Of a stretch of DNA of 64,000 nucleotides, positions 56,727-64,000 are shown piece by piece. The notes beneath the pieces are model-generated. The model had not been told where the DNA came from. It was given only the letters and a program-made list of their open reading frames with translations, and ran no database searches. The stretch lies in the NCBI GenBank assembly GCA_026702845.1, contig JADCLS010000015.1, forward strand, positions 1-64,000. Reading direction: 5' to 3'. This stretch comes from Candidatus Heimdallarchaeota archaeon. GTDB taxonomy: Archaea; Asgardarchaeota; Heimdallarchaeia; Heimdallarchaeales; Kariarchaeaceae. The position numbers were made by a program, and so were the translations under genes. Each line of letters opens with the position of its first letter. The stretch's first letter is position 1.

Positions 56727-57698
56727 ATGAAGAAAGTTGTTAAGATCTTGTTTCTCCTAATTATATTAAGGGGGACTGCAGACATCCCGATAATCAATGA
56801 TTCACTCACCTATCAAATCTCAAAAAATGAACATCATACTTCAGATGTATTTGTAGAAACCTTCGATGCGTTACTAGGAATTAGGATTGGTGGATTTAAG
56901 GGAATAGTAATAGAAGATTACCGGACAACTGGAAGTAAACAAATATCTGTAAAGGAGATTAATACAACAGGTCAGACATATAAGATCCTGAATAGCTATA
57001 ATACAACAGGATACAAAGATACAGTTGGAAAGGTGTGGCAGTTGTCAATTTTTGGGTCATATTGGAAAGATACCACTGAATATGAGGATATTTCCAATCA
57101 ATCCCATTCAACATCAATTTGGATAGCATCTCCCAGCAATGGTTGGCATACCATTGAGGATTTCATCATCGCTATGCTCCAGGATTATCACCCGACAATT
57201 AATACCCAAATTAGAGGTGTGAGTCTTCCAGGTGTGGATCAAGTATTGAACTATACCAATACAGCTTTTGAAATTGTAAATTTACCTTCTGATAGTCGTG
57301 AACACTATGTGATATTCAATTCTACAAAGCAAATATTCAACCACTACACAGGCAATCTCTTTAGTTATACACCGTACTATGTGGAGAATGTAGTTGATAT
57401 GATAGTTGATTATAACCCACAAACGGGAATTATCCATGAGGCAAAATATCAACAAGAATTCAGATTTGTTGGTAATGCCTCAGGACAAGTTGAGGATGAA
57501 GGAGTAGGTTCATTGGTGGATGCAAATATGGCATTTGATCTTAATAAATCAATAGAGATGATCATGACCTTGGATGATCAAATCACTATTACAGAAGAAA
57601 AAAGGGATACTATATGGTTATACAGCATTTTCCTGTTAATTCCCGTGATATTTATTAGTCTCAAGATAGGAAAAGATAGAAGATTAAAATCTCGATAA
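56727..57698 (+). CDS. Membrane-anchored exported protein of unknown function
   Basis: About 323 residues. It opens MKKVVKILFLLIILRG, a signal peptide or anchor, has a large polar domain with several NxS/T sequons (NTT twice, NQS, NYT, NST, NAS), and ends in one transmembrane helix (IWLYSIFLLIPVIFISLKI) with a Lys/Arg-rich inner tail. So most of it should be outside the cell, fixed by the C-terminal helix. The frame extends to a TTG 26 codons earlier, but a TATA-like element 27 bp upstream supports the ATG at 56727. Its end overlaps the convergent JAMM gene by 38 bp. Family not recognised. Confidence 0.65.
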   Translation: MKKVVKILFLLIILRGTADIPIINDSLTYQISKNEHHTSDVFVETFDALLGIRIGGFKGIVIEDYRTTGSKQISVKEINTTGQTYKILNSYNTTGYKDTVGKVWQLSIFGSYWKDTTEYEDISNQSHSTSIWIASPSNGWHTIEDFIIAMLQDYHPTINTQIRGVSLPGVDQVLNYTNTAFEIVNLPSDSREHYVIFNSTKQIFNHYTGNLFSYTPYYVENVVDMIVDYNPQTGIIHEAKYQQEFRFVGNASGQVEDEGVGSLVDANMAFDLNKSIEMIMTLDDQITITEEKRDTIWLYSIFLLIPVIFISLKIGKDRRLKSR

Positions 57699-58530
57699 AT
57701 ATCCCTACCAAGATAATCCACATGCTTTTTTGAGCCCGTTGATCCTCTAATTCAAATTCAATGTTCTCAACTGCCTCATCCAGTTGATCAATTGACATCA
57801 GCAATTTCTCCTGAAGATTCACCACATCAATAGGTACTTTCATTATATCTCCTGATTGCAGAGCTTCAGTTAACTCTATCCATGCTTGGATTGCACTAGC
57901 GTCTTCAGCATCCATATCCTTCCTTAGCTTGTCGACATTGCTCTTCAATATGGCTAATCGATTTTTATCAAGAACTGGTGCATATGCATCATTAATTACC
58001 TCTTTTGTGACGATCTTGGTTGTAATGGGGTTAGATTTGGAAAAAACATAGGATTTGATGGCAAAATCTGCAGTGGTCCTTATACTGTAATTTTGCCTCA
58101 CTGCTTTATTATTTATCACTCTGAACACTCCTAAATCGAGATCCTCGAGAAGACCTGTTTCCTTATATGTATTAGCATCTATAACAATGGCCACGGAATT
58201 AGGCATCTGTGCCTGATAGATTAGTTGTGTATTGATATCTGTGGATGAGAGAAATGCTGACATACCTGGATGGGTATGAATCCAGCCAACAATAGATTTA
58301 CCATCAGTACGTTCGCTAACCTCTATTGCAGCCATCACAAGCTCTTCAGTAGTAATCTGCACATGAACAGCATTGGCCTCTTGTTCACCAATTCTGACAT
58401 CGTCGATATATACAATATTATCCTTCTCCTCTCCAATTAATAATCCAGCTGTCTCTTTCCCTTTTATTGAAATATCAAATTTTATCATCTTTGCTAATGC
58501 TTCTGCAGAAATCTGTATATCAGCGGTCAT
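57661..58530 (-). CDS. Tail-anchored JAMM/MPN+ protease, Rpn11/CSN5-like
   Basis: About 289 residues. An MPN domain (about 3-140) carries the entire JAMM zinc site: Glu26 in ETAGLLIG, His85 and His87 in GWIHTHPG, Ser95 and Asp98 in LSSTDINTQ. The DINTQ stretch after the motif is also found in eukaryotic Rpn11 and CSN5, so the closest families are deubiquitinases or deneddylases rather than RadC. A helical, partly coiled-coil segment (about 195-265) follows, then a single C-terminal transmembrane helix (about 269-289), giving a tail-anchored protease facing the cytoplasm. The ATG at 58530 is preferred over a GTG two codons upstream because a TATA box (58554-58564) lies about 29 bp before it. 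No ubiquitin, E1 or E2 gene is in the window. Confidence 0.9.
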   Translation of the reverse strand: MTADIQISAEALAKMIKFDISIKGKETAGLLIGEEKDNIVYIDDVRIGEQEANAVHVQITTEELVMAAIEVSERTDGKSIVGWIHTHPGMSAFLSSTDINTQLIYQAQMPNSVAIVIDANTYKETGLLEDLDLGVFRVINNKAVRQNYSIRTTADFAIKSYVFSKSNPITTKIVTKEVINDAYAPVLDKNRLAILKSNVDKLRKDMDAEDASAIQAWIELTEALQSGDIMKVPIDVVNLQEKLLMSIDQLDEAVENIEFELEDQRAQKSMWIILVGIFIEILIFYLFLS

Positions 58531-58597
58531 CTTCACTATGAGTAGGACACTCCTTCATATAAAGACTTCTTGTTTAGAGATTACAATTGTTAAATAA

Positions 58598-59632
58598 TCA
58601 GAATGAGTTGGGGAATTTGAATAAATCATTACTGAGTATAAATTTGGCAAATTTGATCTGGTTGACAAGATTAGGTTCAGTAATTTGAACACCTAATCTC
58701 ATACTCTGATCGATAGCATCCATGATAGCCCATTGAGCAATGAAAAAGCTCAGAGGAGACCCATTGGGATACATCTGTTGCCAGCTAACCCCCTGATTAT
58801 TCATATTATACTCCTCATAGGCCTTGAGAAACTGATCTAGCTCTCGTAATCCATTATGTATCGCCCCTGTTGCCTGATATTCAAGCATGAGATATTTGGC
58901 AAAAAACGTACCCACATCCTCCAATCGATCGAATCTACCCTTTTGCATAAATTCTGGATCTATAACATAGACTTTGTCAATGATCTCCCCTGTGCTGGAA
59001 AGCATAACATTTGATTGATGAAAATCAGAGTAAGGATTACACCCAGACATAGCATTACTTAGTCGATCGAATGCCCTACCTAATCCCTGTGATATTTCCC
59101 GTTCCATACCAGTTGGTGCGATATATGTACCTATAATCCTTGCCAGACCCTTGTATGTCTCTGTATCTACTGGTTTTACCTTACCAGTATGTATGGCTGC
59201 AAGTAATTGCCCTGCATGAATTGCTTTATCAAGGATTTCACACTCATCATAATTAACTGCAGATACACCTTCGTATATTATCAACAAAGGATCTTTAGTA
59301 CTGGCATACAAAACCTTTGGCGTGGCAAAATGTGGGTGGGATTTGAATCTAACATCGAGCTCCAATGAATGCTTTAGTTCTGCCATGGCATTTTGCTCGT
59401 TGTTAAAAAACTTGAAAGCCACTTGAGTCTGATTGTTACCATATTCTGTTTCATAAAAGATTGTAGATATCAATACATGACCAGATGCACCTATTTTCTG
59501 TACTGTCTGAGTAGCTTTAAATTCCAAATTGGTTACTGTTGCACGAAATTGTCTAGAAGCAGCCTCATATAGGTATTCCTGGATGAGATAAATATTGTTC
59601 TGGACGATACTCTCTATCTCATCTGAACTCAT
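58598..59632 (-). CDS. Aminoglycoside-phosphotransferase-like kinase-fold protein
   Basis: A 344-residue protein with the C-lobe signature of the APH/choline-kinase branch of the protein-kinase fold: DFHQSNVML corresponds to the HxDxxxxN catalytic loop (here Asp-Phe-His, then Asn), and VYVIDPEF to the metal-binding DxE/DFG segment. The N-lobe has a lysine in VAFKFFNNEQ that could serve as the ATP lysine, and LLIIYEGV as hinge. Substrate may be a small molecule or a protein. It is on the same strand as, and just upstream of, the JAMM gene. Similar genes are scattered in archaea with no assigned substrate. Confidence 0.75.
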   Translation of the reverse strand: MSSDEIESIVQNNIYLIQEYLYEAASRQFRATVTNLEFKATQTVQKIGASGHVLISTIFYETEYGNNQTQVAFKFFNNEQNAMAELKHSLELDVRFKSHPHFATPKVLYASTKDPLLIIYEGVSAVNYDECEILDKAIHAGQLLAAIHTGKVKPVDTETYKGLARIIGTYIAPTGMEREISQGLGRAFDRLSNAMSGCNPYSDFHQSNVMLSSTGEIIDKVYVIDPEFMQKGRFDRLEDVGTFFAKYLMLEYQATGAIHNGLRELDQFLKAYEEYNMNNQGVSWQQMYPNGSPLSFFIAQWAIMDAIDQSMRLGVQITEPNLVNQIKFAKFILSNDLFKFPNSF

Positions 59633-59712
59633 AAACTCTCCATCTCATTTTGATATTAATTTTCTTTGTGTCTCTAATGTAGCAATAACAAATTTGTGTG
59701 TAATTTTTCCCA

Positions 59713-60669
59713 TTAAGAGTTGAGAACTGCCTCATCGTAGGATTTAAACATATAGTTTACATTTCCATCCTTGAACATCTTATCCAGACGATTGAATACA
59801 ATTTTCTCAATCTCATCCATAGCATCTTTGACATTAGTACAATCAACAACCATATAATTTCTCATTGCTGCTTGTTCAACTAGATAATTATGGATTTTTC
59901 GAATGGCAGGAAAATGCTTTTGTCTGTATGCCCTGTCATGATCCGCATACAGTTCCTTATATCGCTCGAAATGAAGGTCTTCATCTGGTATGGTTAGGGT
60001 GATATAGATGATTGAGGGATGGGATAAAAGTTGTTCTGAAAGGAATCTAGGGGGGAGATGCACCCCTCGTATGATAAGGGACTGAGATTCATTTATTCCT
60101 CGTTTAACTAGGGCTTCTACTGCTTCTGCAGTGAATTTTGCATGTTCCTCATAACCAATCAAAACCTTGTCATAGAGAATTGAGTATATAGGTCTCAATT
60201 TTTTATATGCTAAGTAGGATTTTGTATGCAGTTCTGGTGCAAGATCAGGAGTGATCATTTTTCTTAGGATTTTTGAAACGATAGAGGTTGTGACAATATT
60301 CGGAATAGCAAATCTTGATGCAAGCATAGATCCCAATTCAGCCTTTCCCAAACCTCTAGATCCTGAAAGAAGAATTACTAGAGGGATACCACTATCATGC
60401 CAAACTTCGATCAGATTAAATCTTCTATCAATTTTCTCACCAGTAATCACAAAAGCAATATCCTTAATCATAGCCCTAAGGTCAGATTCATTTATCTCTG
60501 TGATATTTTCGGCGACTAATTTGTGATGTACTTTACGAGCGATCCGATATCCATCATCAAGGTTGATACCACGAGATTTTAGTGTATGTGCTAATAGACC
60601 TCGTGAAAATTGAGTAGTATATCCTTTGCCAATGATTTTGATTATGTCTGGTTGACTGCTAGTACTCAC
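59713..60669 (-). CDS. 2-Phosphoglycerate kinase-like protein with degenerate Walker A
   Basis: About 318 residues from the GTG at 60669. The N-terminal 75 residues form an ATP-cone-like domain (TTQFSRGLLAHTLKSRGINL); the rest is a P-loop kinase related to archaeal 2-phosphoglycerate kinase. The P-loop reads GSRGLGKA, with Ala110 where Ser or Thr normally holds magnesium, so activity may be reduced or lost. RGVHLPPRFL and HFPAIRKIHNYL match the intact paralog encoded divergently. The frame opens 27 codons earlier inside the neighbouring gene; a TATA element (60693-60701) centred 28 bp upstream supports the GTG. Confidence 0.75.
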   Translation of the reverse strand: MSTSSQPDIIKIIGKGYTTQFSRGLLAHTLKSRGINLDDGYRIARKVHHKLVAENITEINESDLRAMIKDIAFVITGEKIDRRFNLIEVWHDSGIPLVILLSGSRGLGKAELGSMLASRFAIPNIVTTSIVSKILRKMITPDLAPELHTKSYLAYKKLRPIYSILYDKVLIGYEEHAKFTAEAVEALVKRGINESQSLIIRGVHLPPRFLSEQLLSHPSIIYITLTIPDEDLHFERYKELYADHDRAYRQKHFPAIRKIHNYLVEQAAMRNYMVVDCTNVKDAMDEIEKIVFNRLDKMFKDGNVNYMFKSYDEAVLNS

Positions 60670-60715
60670 TAAGTATATATAGTAGCTGTTGCTATAATAA
60701 ATTAGCGGAATAACT
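60670..60715. promoter_or_regulatory. Compact bidirectional promoter of the paired kinase genes
   Basis: Only 46 bp separates the two starts. GTATATATAG (60673-60682) serves the plus gene with a short leader to the ATG at 60716, and minus-strand TTTATTATA (60693-60701) serves the GTG at 60669. The two TATA boxes face outward and cross, so the genes are probably expressed in competition or together. Confidence 0.5.
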
Positions 60716-61645
60716 ATGAGTGCAGATGAAAAAACATATGTGTTGACCAACTCTGGGAAAATCCCTTTTTCAGTTGGTTACCTTTCTCAGGCACTCATTA
60801 GTATTGGCTTACCACAAGATAGAGCATATCGAGATGCCTACGCGTTATCGATCAAGATTAACAATTTACCCAACAAGGAATTTACCTCGCAAGAAATCAT
60901 GGAGAAAACGATTGAGTGGTATCAAGAGAGGGCACCTAAGTATGCAGAAAGATTGGCTCAGACGAAAGGGAAATTTAAGAAATTCAAACCTATGGTAATT
61001 TTGCTCGGAGGAGTAACTGGAATCGGTAAATCAACTCTCGCGGGCCAATTGGGGGCAAATTTTGAAATCAAATCAATACTAGGTACAGATCTTATCCGTG
61101 AGGTTCTACGAGTAACTATTTCTGAAGCACTTATGCCTACACTCCATGCTTCCTCTTATATGGCACATCGCAAGCTTGATACTTCATTTTTACCAGCCAC
61201 TTCAAAATCGGTGCTTGGTTTTGAAGAACAAGCCCGAGCTGTAACGGTAGGAATTGAATCTGCCATTGAACAGGCCCTACAGGATGAGGAGGTGCTTATC
61301 ATAGAAGGTGTTCATCTTGTACCTGGAATACTTAAACAAAAGATCCTGAAACACAAATCAGTCGTTTTTTTCATGTTGAGCTTGAAAAATGAGGAAGTTC
61401 ATAGAGAACGTCTAAAAATCAGGGAAACTAAAGTTGAGGCTCGAGGGGAGCATTATTTGAAGTACTTCAGTAATATAAGGAAAATACATGATTATCTTAT
61501 CACCCGAGCTGAAAAAAATAACATTAAGATCATCGATATCGAGGATGATGAAGAAGCCCTTACTGAAATAATCAATTCTGTCTGGGATTGGAAACTTGAG
61601 TTGATCCATCTCGAAGAGGAGAAATCCCGAGAAATTAATTCATGA
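60716..61645 (+). CDS. 2-Phosphoglycerate kinase-like protein with ATP-cone domain
   Basis: A 309-residue protein. Residues about 7-75 are ATP-cone-like (IPFSVGYLSQALISIGLPQD); the kinase domain has an intact Walker A GVTGIGKS (99-106), LGTDLIREVLR after it, and IIEGVHLVPG as Walker B region, with KYFSNIRKIHDYLI near the end. In methanogens the family makes 2,3-bisphosphoglycerate for cyclic 2,3-diphosphoglycerate; in other archaea the substrate is not settled. No cyclic-DPG synthetase gene is seen here. Divergent from a degenerate paralog, from which it differs mainly in the nucleotide loop. Confidence 0.82.
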   Translation: MSADEKTYVLTNSGKIPFSVGYLSQALISIGLPQDRAYRDAYALSIKINNLPNKEFTSQEIMEKTIEWYQERAPKYAERLAQTKGKFKKFKPMVILLGGVTGIGKSTLAGQLGANFEIKSILGTDLIREVLRVTISEALMPTLHASSYMAHRKLDTSFLPATSKSVLGFEEQARAVTVGIESAIEQALQDEEVLIIEGVHLVPGILKQKILKHKSVVFFMLSLKNEEVHRERLKIRETKVEARGEHYLKYFSNIRKIHDYLITRAEKNNIKIIDIEDDEEALTEIINSVWDWKLELIHLEEEKSREINS

Positions 61646-61779
61646 TGTAATTATTAGTTAATGAAATATTAAATCAAATTGATAATTAGGATTTATTAAC
61701 AAATCTATAGTAAACACAAAAATGCTATTTCACGCCCCTAGACTAGCGGTTTAAATTCTATCGCAAAAAAAAGACATTC

Positions 61780-62475
61780 ATGGCTATAACTAGTATTATA
61801 TACTATAACTGTGAAGATATGTTGATGAAAGTTCCAGAATCCTACTATAATCTAATTAATGAATACATGAAACGACAATGCGAAGAGGATGAGTGTGTAA
61901 ACCTCGTTTCTGCAGCTAAGTTACCATCAAGATTTGGAGAGTTTACAGCTCTGGGTTTTCAACAAACATACGATGAGAAAGAACATGCAGCATTTGCCAA
62001 AGGAGATGTGGTGGGAAAAGAAGATGTTCTCGTTAGAATACATTCAGAGTGCTTAACTGGTGATGCTATTGGATCCTTGCGTTGTGATTGTCGTGATCAG
62101 CTTGAAGGTGCATTGATCAATATTAACAGTGAAGAAGAGGGCATTGTCATCTACCTAAGACAAGAAGGTAGAGGTATCGGTCTAACCAATAAACTCCGTG
62201 CCTACAAACTACAGGATGAGGGATTGAATACAGTAGAGGCCAATCTGGCATTGGGATTTCCTGATGATATGAGAGAGTATTCCATTGCATCACATATCCT
62301 GAAAAGTCTGAAAGTGAAGTCAGTTCGACTGATGACGAATAATCCTAACAAATTAAGACAGCTCGAAAAATATGGAATCAATATTACCTCCAGAGTACCA
62401 CACATATATGATACCAACCAGTTCAATGAATTTTATCTTCAGACTAAAAAAGAATTATCGCAACATATGCTCTAA
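61780..62475 (+). CDS. ribA: GTP cyclohydrolase II
   Basis: A 231-residue enzyme of the bacterial RibA type. Zinc ligands are Cys91, Cys102 and Cys104 in HSECLTGDAIGSLRCDC; the substrate loop is LRQEGRGIGL; NPNKLRQLEKYGI follows. It opens GTP and removes formate and pyrophosphate at the start of riboflavin synthesis. Most archaea use ArfA (GTP cyclohydrolase III) instead. There is no DHBP synthase domain fused. A TATA-like GTTTAAATT (61749-61757) is centred 27 bp before the ATG, so I keep this start. It converges with a riboflavin reductase gene 15 bp away. Confidence 0.93.
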   Translation: MAITSIIYYNCEDMLMKVPESYYNLINEYMKRQCEEDECVNLVSAAKLPSRFGEFTALGFQQTYDEKEHAAFAKGDVVGKEDVLVRIHSECLTGDAIGSLRCDCRDQLEGALININSEEEGIVIYLRQEGRGIGLTNKLRAYKLQDEGLNTVEANLALGFPDDMREYSIASHILKSLKVKSVRLMTNNPNKLRQLEKYGINITSRVPHIYDTNQFNEFYLQTKKELSQHML

Positions 62476-62490
62476 ATATGTAATTATAGA

Positions 62491-63099
62491 TTATTGTATC
62501 AGATAATGTTCCTCAATTCCATAACCTAATGACTTCACGGAGGAAAGTGTGATTTTTTTACGTAGTTTTCTAGGAAACAAGGGAATCCCATTAGGTAAAA
62601 GAATAGGAGCTCTGAAAATACGCATTTCATTGACTAGATTATCATTAATGAAATTATTTATTACTGTTGCACCACCTTCAATCATTACATCGCCCTCTCT
62701 CCCCATCTCATCCAACATTGCATTAATATGTTTTACTACTTCTGGTAATTCGAATCTTGCCAACTTCATTACCCCATAATCATTAGTACTATTCGTCACC
62801 CAAATTGTTTTTGCTATATCCTGGTCACAAAACACCCGATGTTCTGGTAGACATCGTCCAGCTTGATCAAGAACGACCCGTATTGGATGGTTCACCTCCC
62901 CTTCAATATATTTTGTCTTTGTTTTTAAGGTGGGATTGTCTGTAATCACAGTATTTGCTCCAACTACTATTGCAGCAATTCTATTTCTCATCTTATGAAC
63001 AATTTTCCAATCATTCTCATCAGAAAGTTCAACTTGTTCATCTGGATTACTTATTCTACCATCAAACGAAATAGCAACATTAACAAACCATTTACGCAT
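62491..63099 (-). CDS. 2,5-Diamino-6-ribosylamino-pyrimidinone 5'-phosphate reductase (RibD C-terminal/Rib7/ArfC family)
   Basis: A 202-residue stand-alone reductase of the DHFR-like RibD C-terminal family. VNVAISFDGRIS is the N-terminal hallmark, IVVGANTVITDNPTL the substrate loop, HPIRVVLDQAGR the NADPH part, and MIEGGATVINNFI the second conserved block. As in other archaea and fungi, no deaminase domain is attached, so reduction precedes deamination. It acts downstream of the cyclohydrolase encoded convergently, though with archaeal rather than bacterial step order. Start at ATG. Confidence 0.9.
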   Translation of the reverse strand: MRKWFVNVAISFDGRISNPDEQVELSDENDWKIVHKMRNRIAAIVVGANTVITDNPTLKTKTKYIEGEVNHPIRVVLDQAGRCLPEHRVFCDQDIAKTIWVTNSTNDYGVMKLARFELPEVVKHINAMLDEMGREGDVMIEGGATVINNFINDNLVNEMRIFRAPILLPNGIPLFPRKLRKKITLSSVKSLGYGIEEHYLIQ

Positions 63100-63200
63100 A
63101 AGGTCCTATATGATTAAAATATTAAATTACCTTTGTATGAGGGGATATTTTATTGGCTTTTTATCATTAATTTGACAATACAGATAATTAATTCAAGATA

Positions 63201-64000
63201 TTGCTTAAACAAGTGAGCATAAACAGTTTCATCTTTGAATTCAGACTTCTAAATAATATTAGTCTCGATCCTTCAAGATTGAAAAAAATGGATAATGGAT
63301 ACTGGTTAGACCTGAAGGATAGTAATCTAAAATACTTCATATTTCCAAAATTACTCTCTGAAGAAATTGTAAATGTTAGGTTCAGTCATTCTGAAATCAC
63401 CAAAATTGATGAAAGTATTATATTCTTAAAGAACTTAGAAAATTTAAATCTGTTATATACCAAAATTAAATCACTCCCACAGGCCTTATGTGAGTTAACC
63501 AAACTTAAAGATCTGAATTTGGGGTATATGGAGTTCTTTAATGGATTACCCGAATGCATTGGCAATTTACAACAGCTAGAATCCTTGAACCTTAACAATT
63601 CAAAAATCAAATCATTACCTGAAAGTTTATGCAATTTGATAAATTTGCAAAAATTATGGTTATGGAAAAATGAGCTAAAAGAATTACCCAAGAATTTTGG
63701 TTTGTTGAAAAACCTTAGTAGATTAAGCATTTCCAGTAATCACCTTGAACAATTACCAGAATCATTTTCCAATCTTAGAAACATAGAAGAGATAGATTTA
63801 AAGAATAATCGTCTCACCGTTTTGCGAAATTTCGATAACATGTATCGATTAAAATCTCTAAATATTTCTCAAAACAATCTCCTATCCCTTCCAGAAATAA
63901 CATTACAGCAATTAGAAATGGTAGATGCAGCATTTAATGATATCAATCATCTAAATCCTATAAGAGGAGAGAAAATTAGCTTCCTCAACCTGAGCAATAA
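63201..64000 (+). CDS. Leucine-rich-repeat protein, cut by the window end
   Basis: At least 266 residues, open to the last base. After about 65 residues come tandem 23-residue leucine-rich repeats of the plant/disease-resistance-like pattern LxxLxxLxLxxNxLxxLPxx: NLQKLWLWKNELKELPKNFG and NLSRLSISSNHLEQLPESFS are two. About nine repeats are visible. Such domains bind proteins; in archaea they are often fused to GTPases or surface parts, which may lie beyond the window. Start is uncertain: TTG 63201, GTG 63213 or ATG 63288 are all in frame. No signal peptide is evident. Confidence 0.8.
   Translation, partial: MLKQVSINSFIFEFRLLNNISLDPSRLKKMDNGYWLDLKDSNLKYFIFPKLLSEEIVNVRFSHSEITKIDESIIFLKNLENLNLLYTKIKSLPQALCELTKLKDLNLGYMEFFNGLPECIGNLQQLESLNLNNSKIKSLPESLCNLINLQKLWLWKNELKELPKNFGLLKNLSRLSISSNHLEQLPESFSNLRNIEEIDLKNNRLTVLRNFDNMYRLKSLNISQNNLLSLPEITLQQLEMVDAAFNDINHLNPIRGEKISFLNLSN

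Noticed and set aside
63386..63730. A 114-codon minus-strand frame near the right end
   Set aside because: It lies opposite the leucine-rich repeats, which give a clear protein on the plus strand; the minus frame is their shadow.

Overview
The window reads as a low-GC archaeal chromosome segment, most probably from an Asgard archaeon, with a Heimdallarchaeia-like lineage as my best guess. Archaeal markers are the ArcS and RaSEA pair for archaeosine, the HMG-CoA synthase/thiolase/DUF35 mevalonate operon, a CDP-alcohol transferase plus decarboxylase for polar archaeal lipids, and TATA boxes placed 25-30 bp before many start codons. Asgard-like markers are a Ras/Rab-type small GTPase, a roadblock protein, and an Rpn11/CSN5-like JAMM protease. 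Bacterial-type genes are also plentiful: gyrase A/B, an acyl-CoA carboxylase, acyl-CoA dehydrogenase, a hybrid histidine kinase, GTP cyclohydrolase II and a very large polyketide/fatty-acid synthase. The lineage call is inference; no rRNA, tRNA or CRISPR array was seen.

Layout. 0.5-10.2 kb (minus): one 3,234-residue megasynthase (KS-AT-KS, seven ACP-like domains, KR, DH, PPTase). 10.6-17.3 kb (plus): a secreted protein, a receptor-like membrane protein, a small GTPase and two sensor proteins, apparently one operon. 17.3-22.1 kb (minus): biotin carboxylase, biotin carrier, carboxyltransferase and a KAS III-like protein, a plausible malonyl-CoA supply for the megasynthase. 22.4-30.7 kb: a membrane protein, an acyl-CoA dehydrogenase with a palindromic operator-like site, and gyrBA. 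30.7-32.7 kb (minus): a winged-helix regulator, a roadblock protein and its partner. 32.9-35.8 kb: arcS-raSEA. 35.8-38.5 kb (minus): mevalonate-entry operon. 38.7-40.2 kb: archaetidylserine decarboxylase and synthase. 40.2-45.8 kb: TPR sensor, coiled-coil protein, hybrid histidine kinase. 46.0-47.3 kb: citrate synthase. 47.3-56.7 kb: an accessory-looking stretch with three paralogous small winged-helix regulators, a broken copy of one, two acetyltransferase-like proteins, a P-type ATPase and long AT-rich gaps. 56.7-61.6 kb: a membrane-anchored exported protein, the tail-anchored JAMM protease, a kinase-fold protein and two head-to-head 2-phosphoglycerate kinase-like genes. 61.8-63.1 kb: two riboflavin genes. 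63.2 kb to the end: a leucine-rich-repeat protein cut by the window.

Three themes are most worth following. First, the archaeal megasynthase with its carboxylase and KAS III neighbours. Second, a surface-protein to small-GTPase operon whose sensor proteins share an unnamed C-terminal module. Third, a membrane-tethered deubiquitinase-like JAMM protein. Several core enzymes also have unusual key residues: the mevalonate-operon thiolase lacks the usual Cys and His, both gyrase subunits differ in the quinolone-binding region, and one 2-phosphoglycerate kinase paralog has a damaged Walker A motif.
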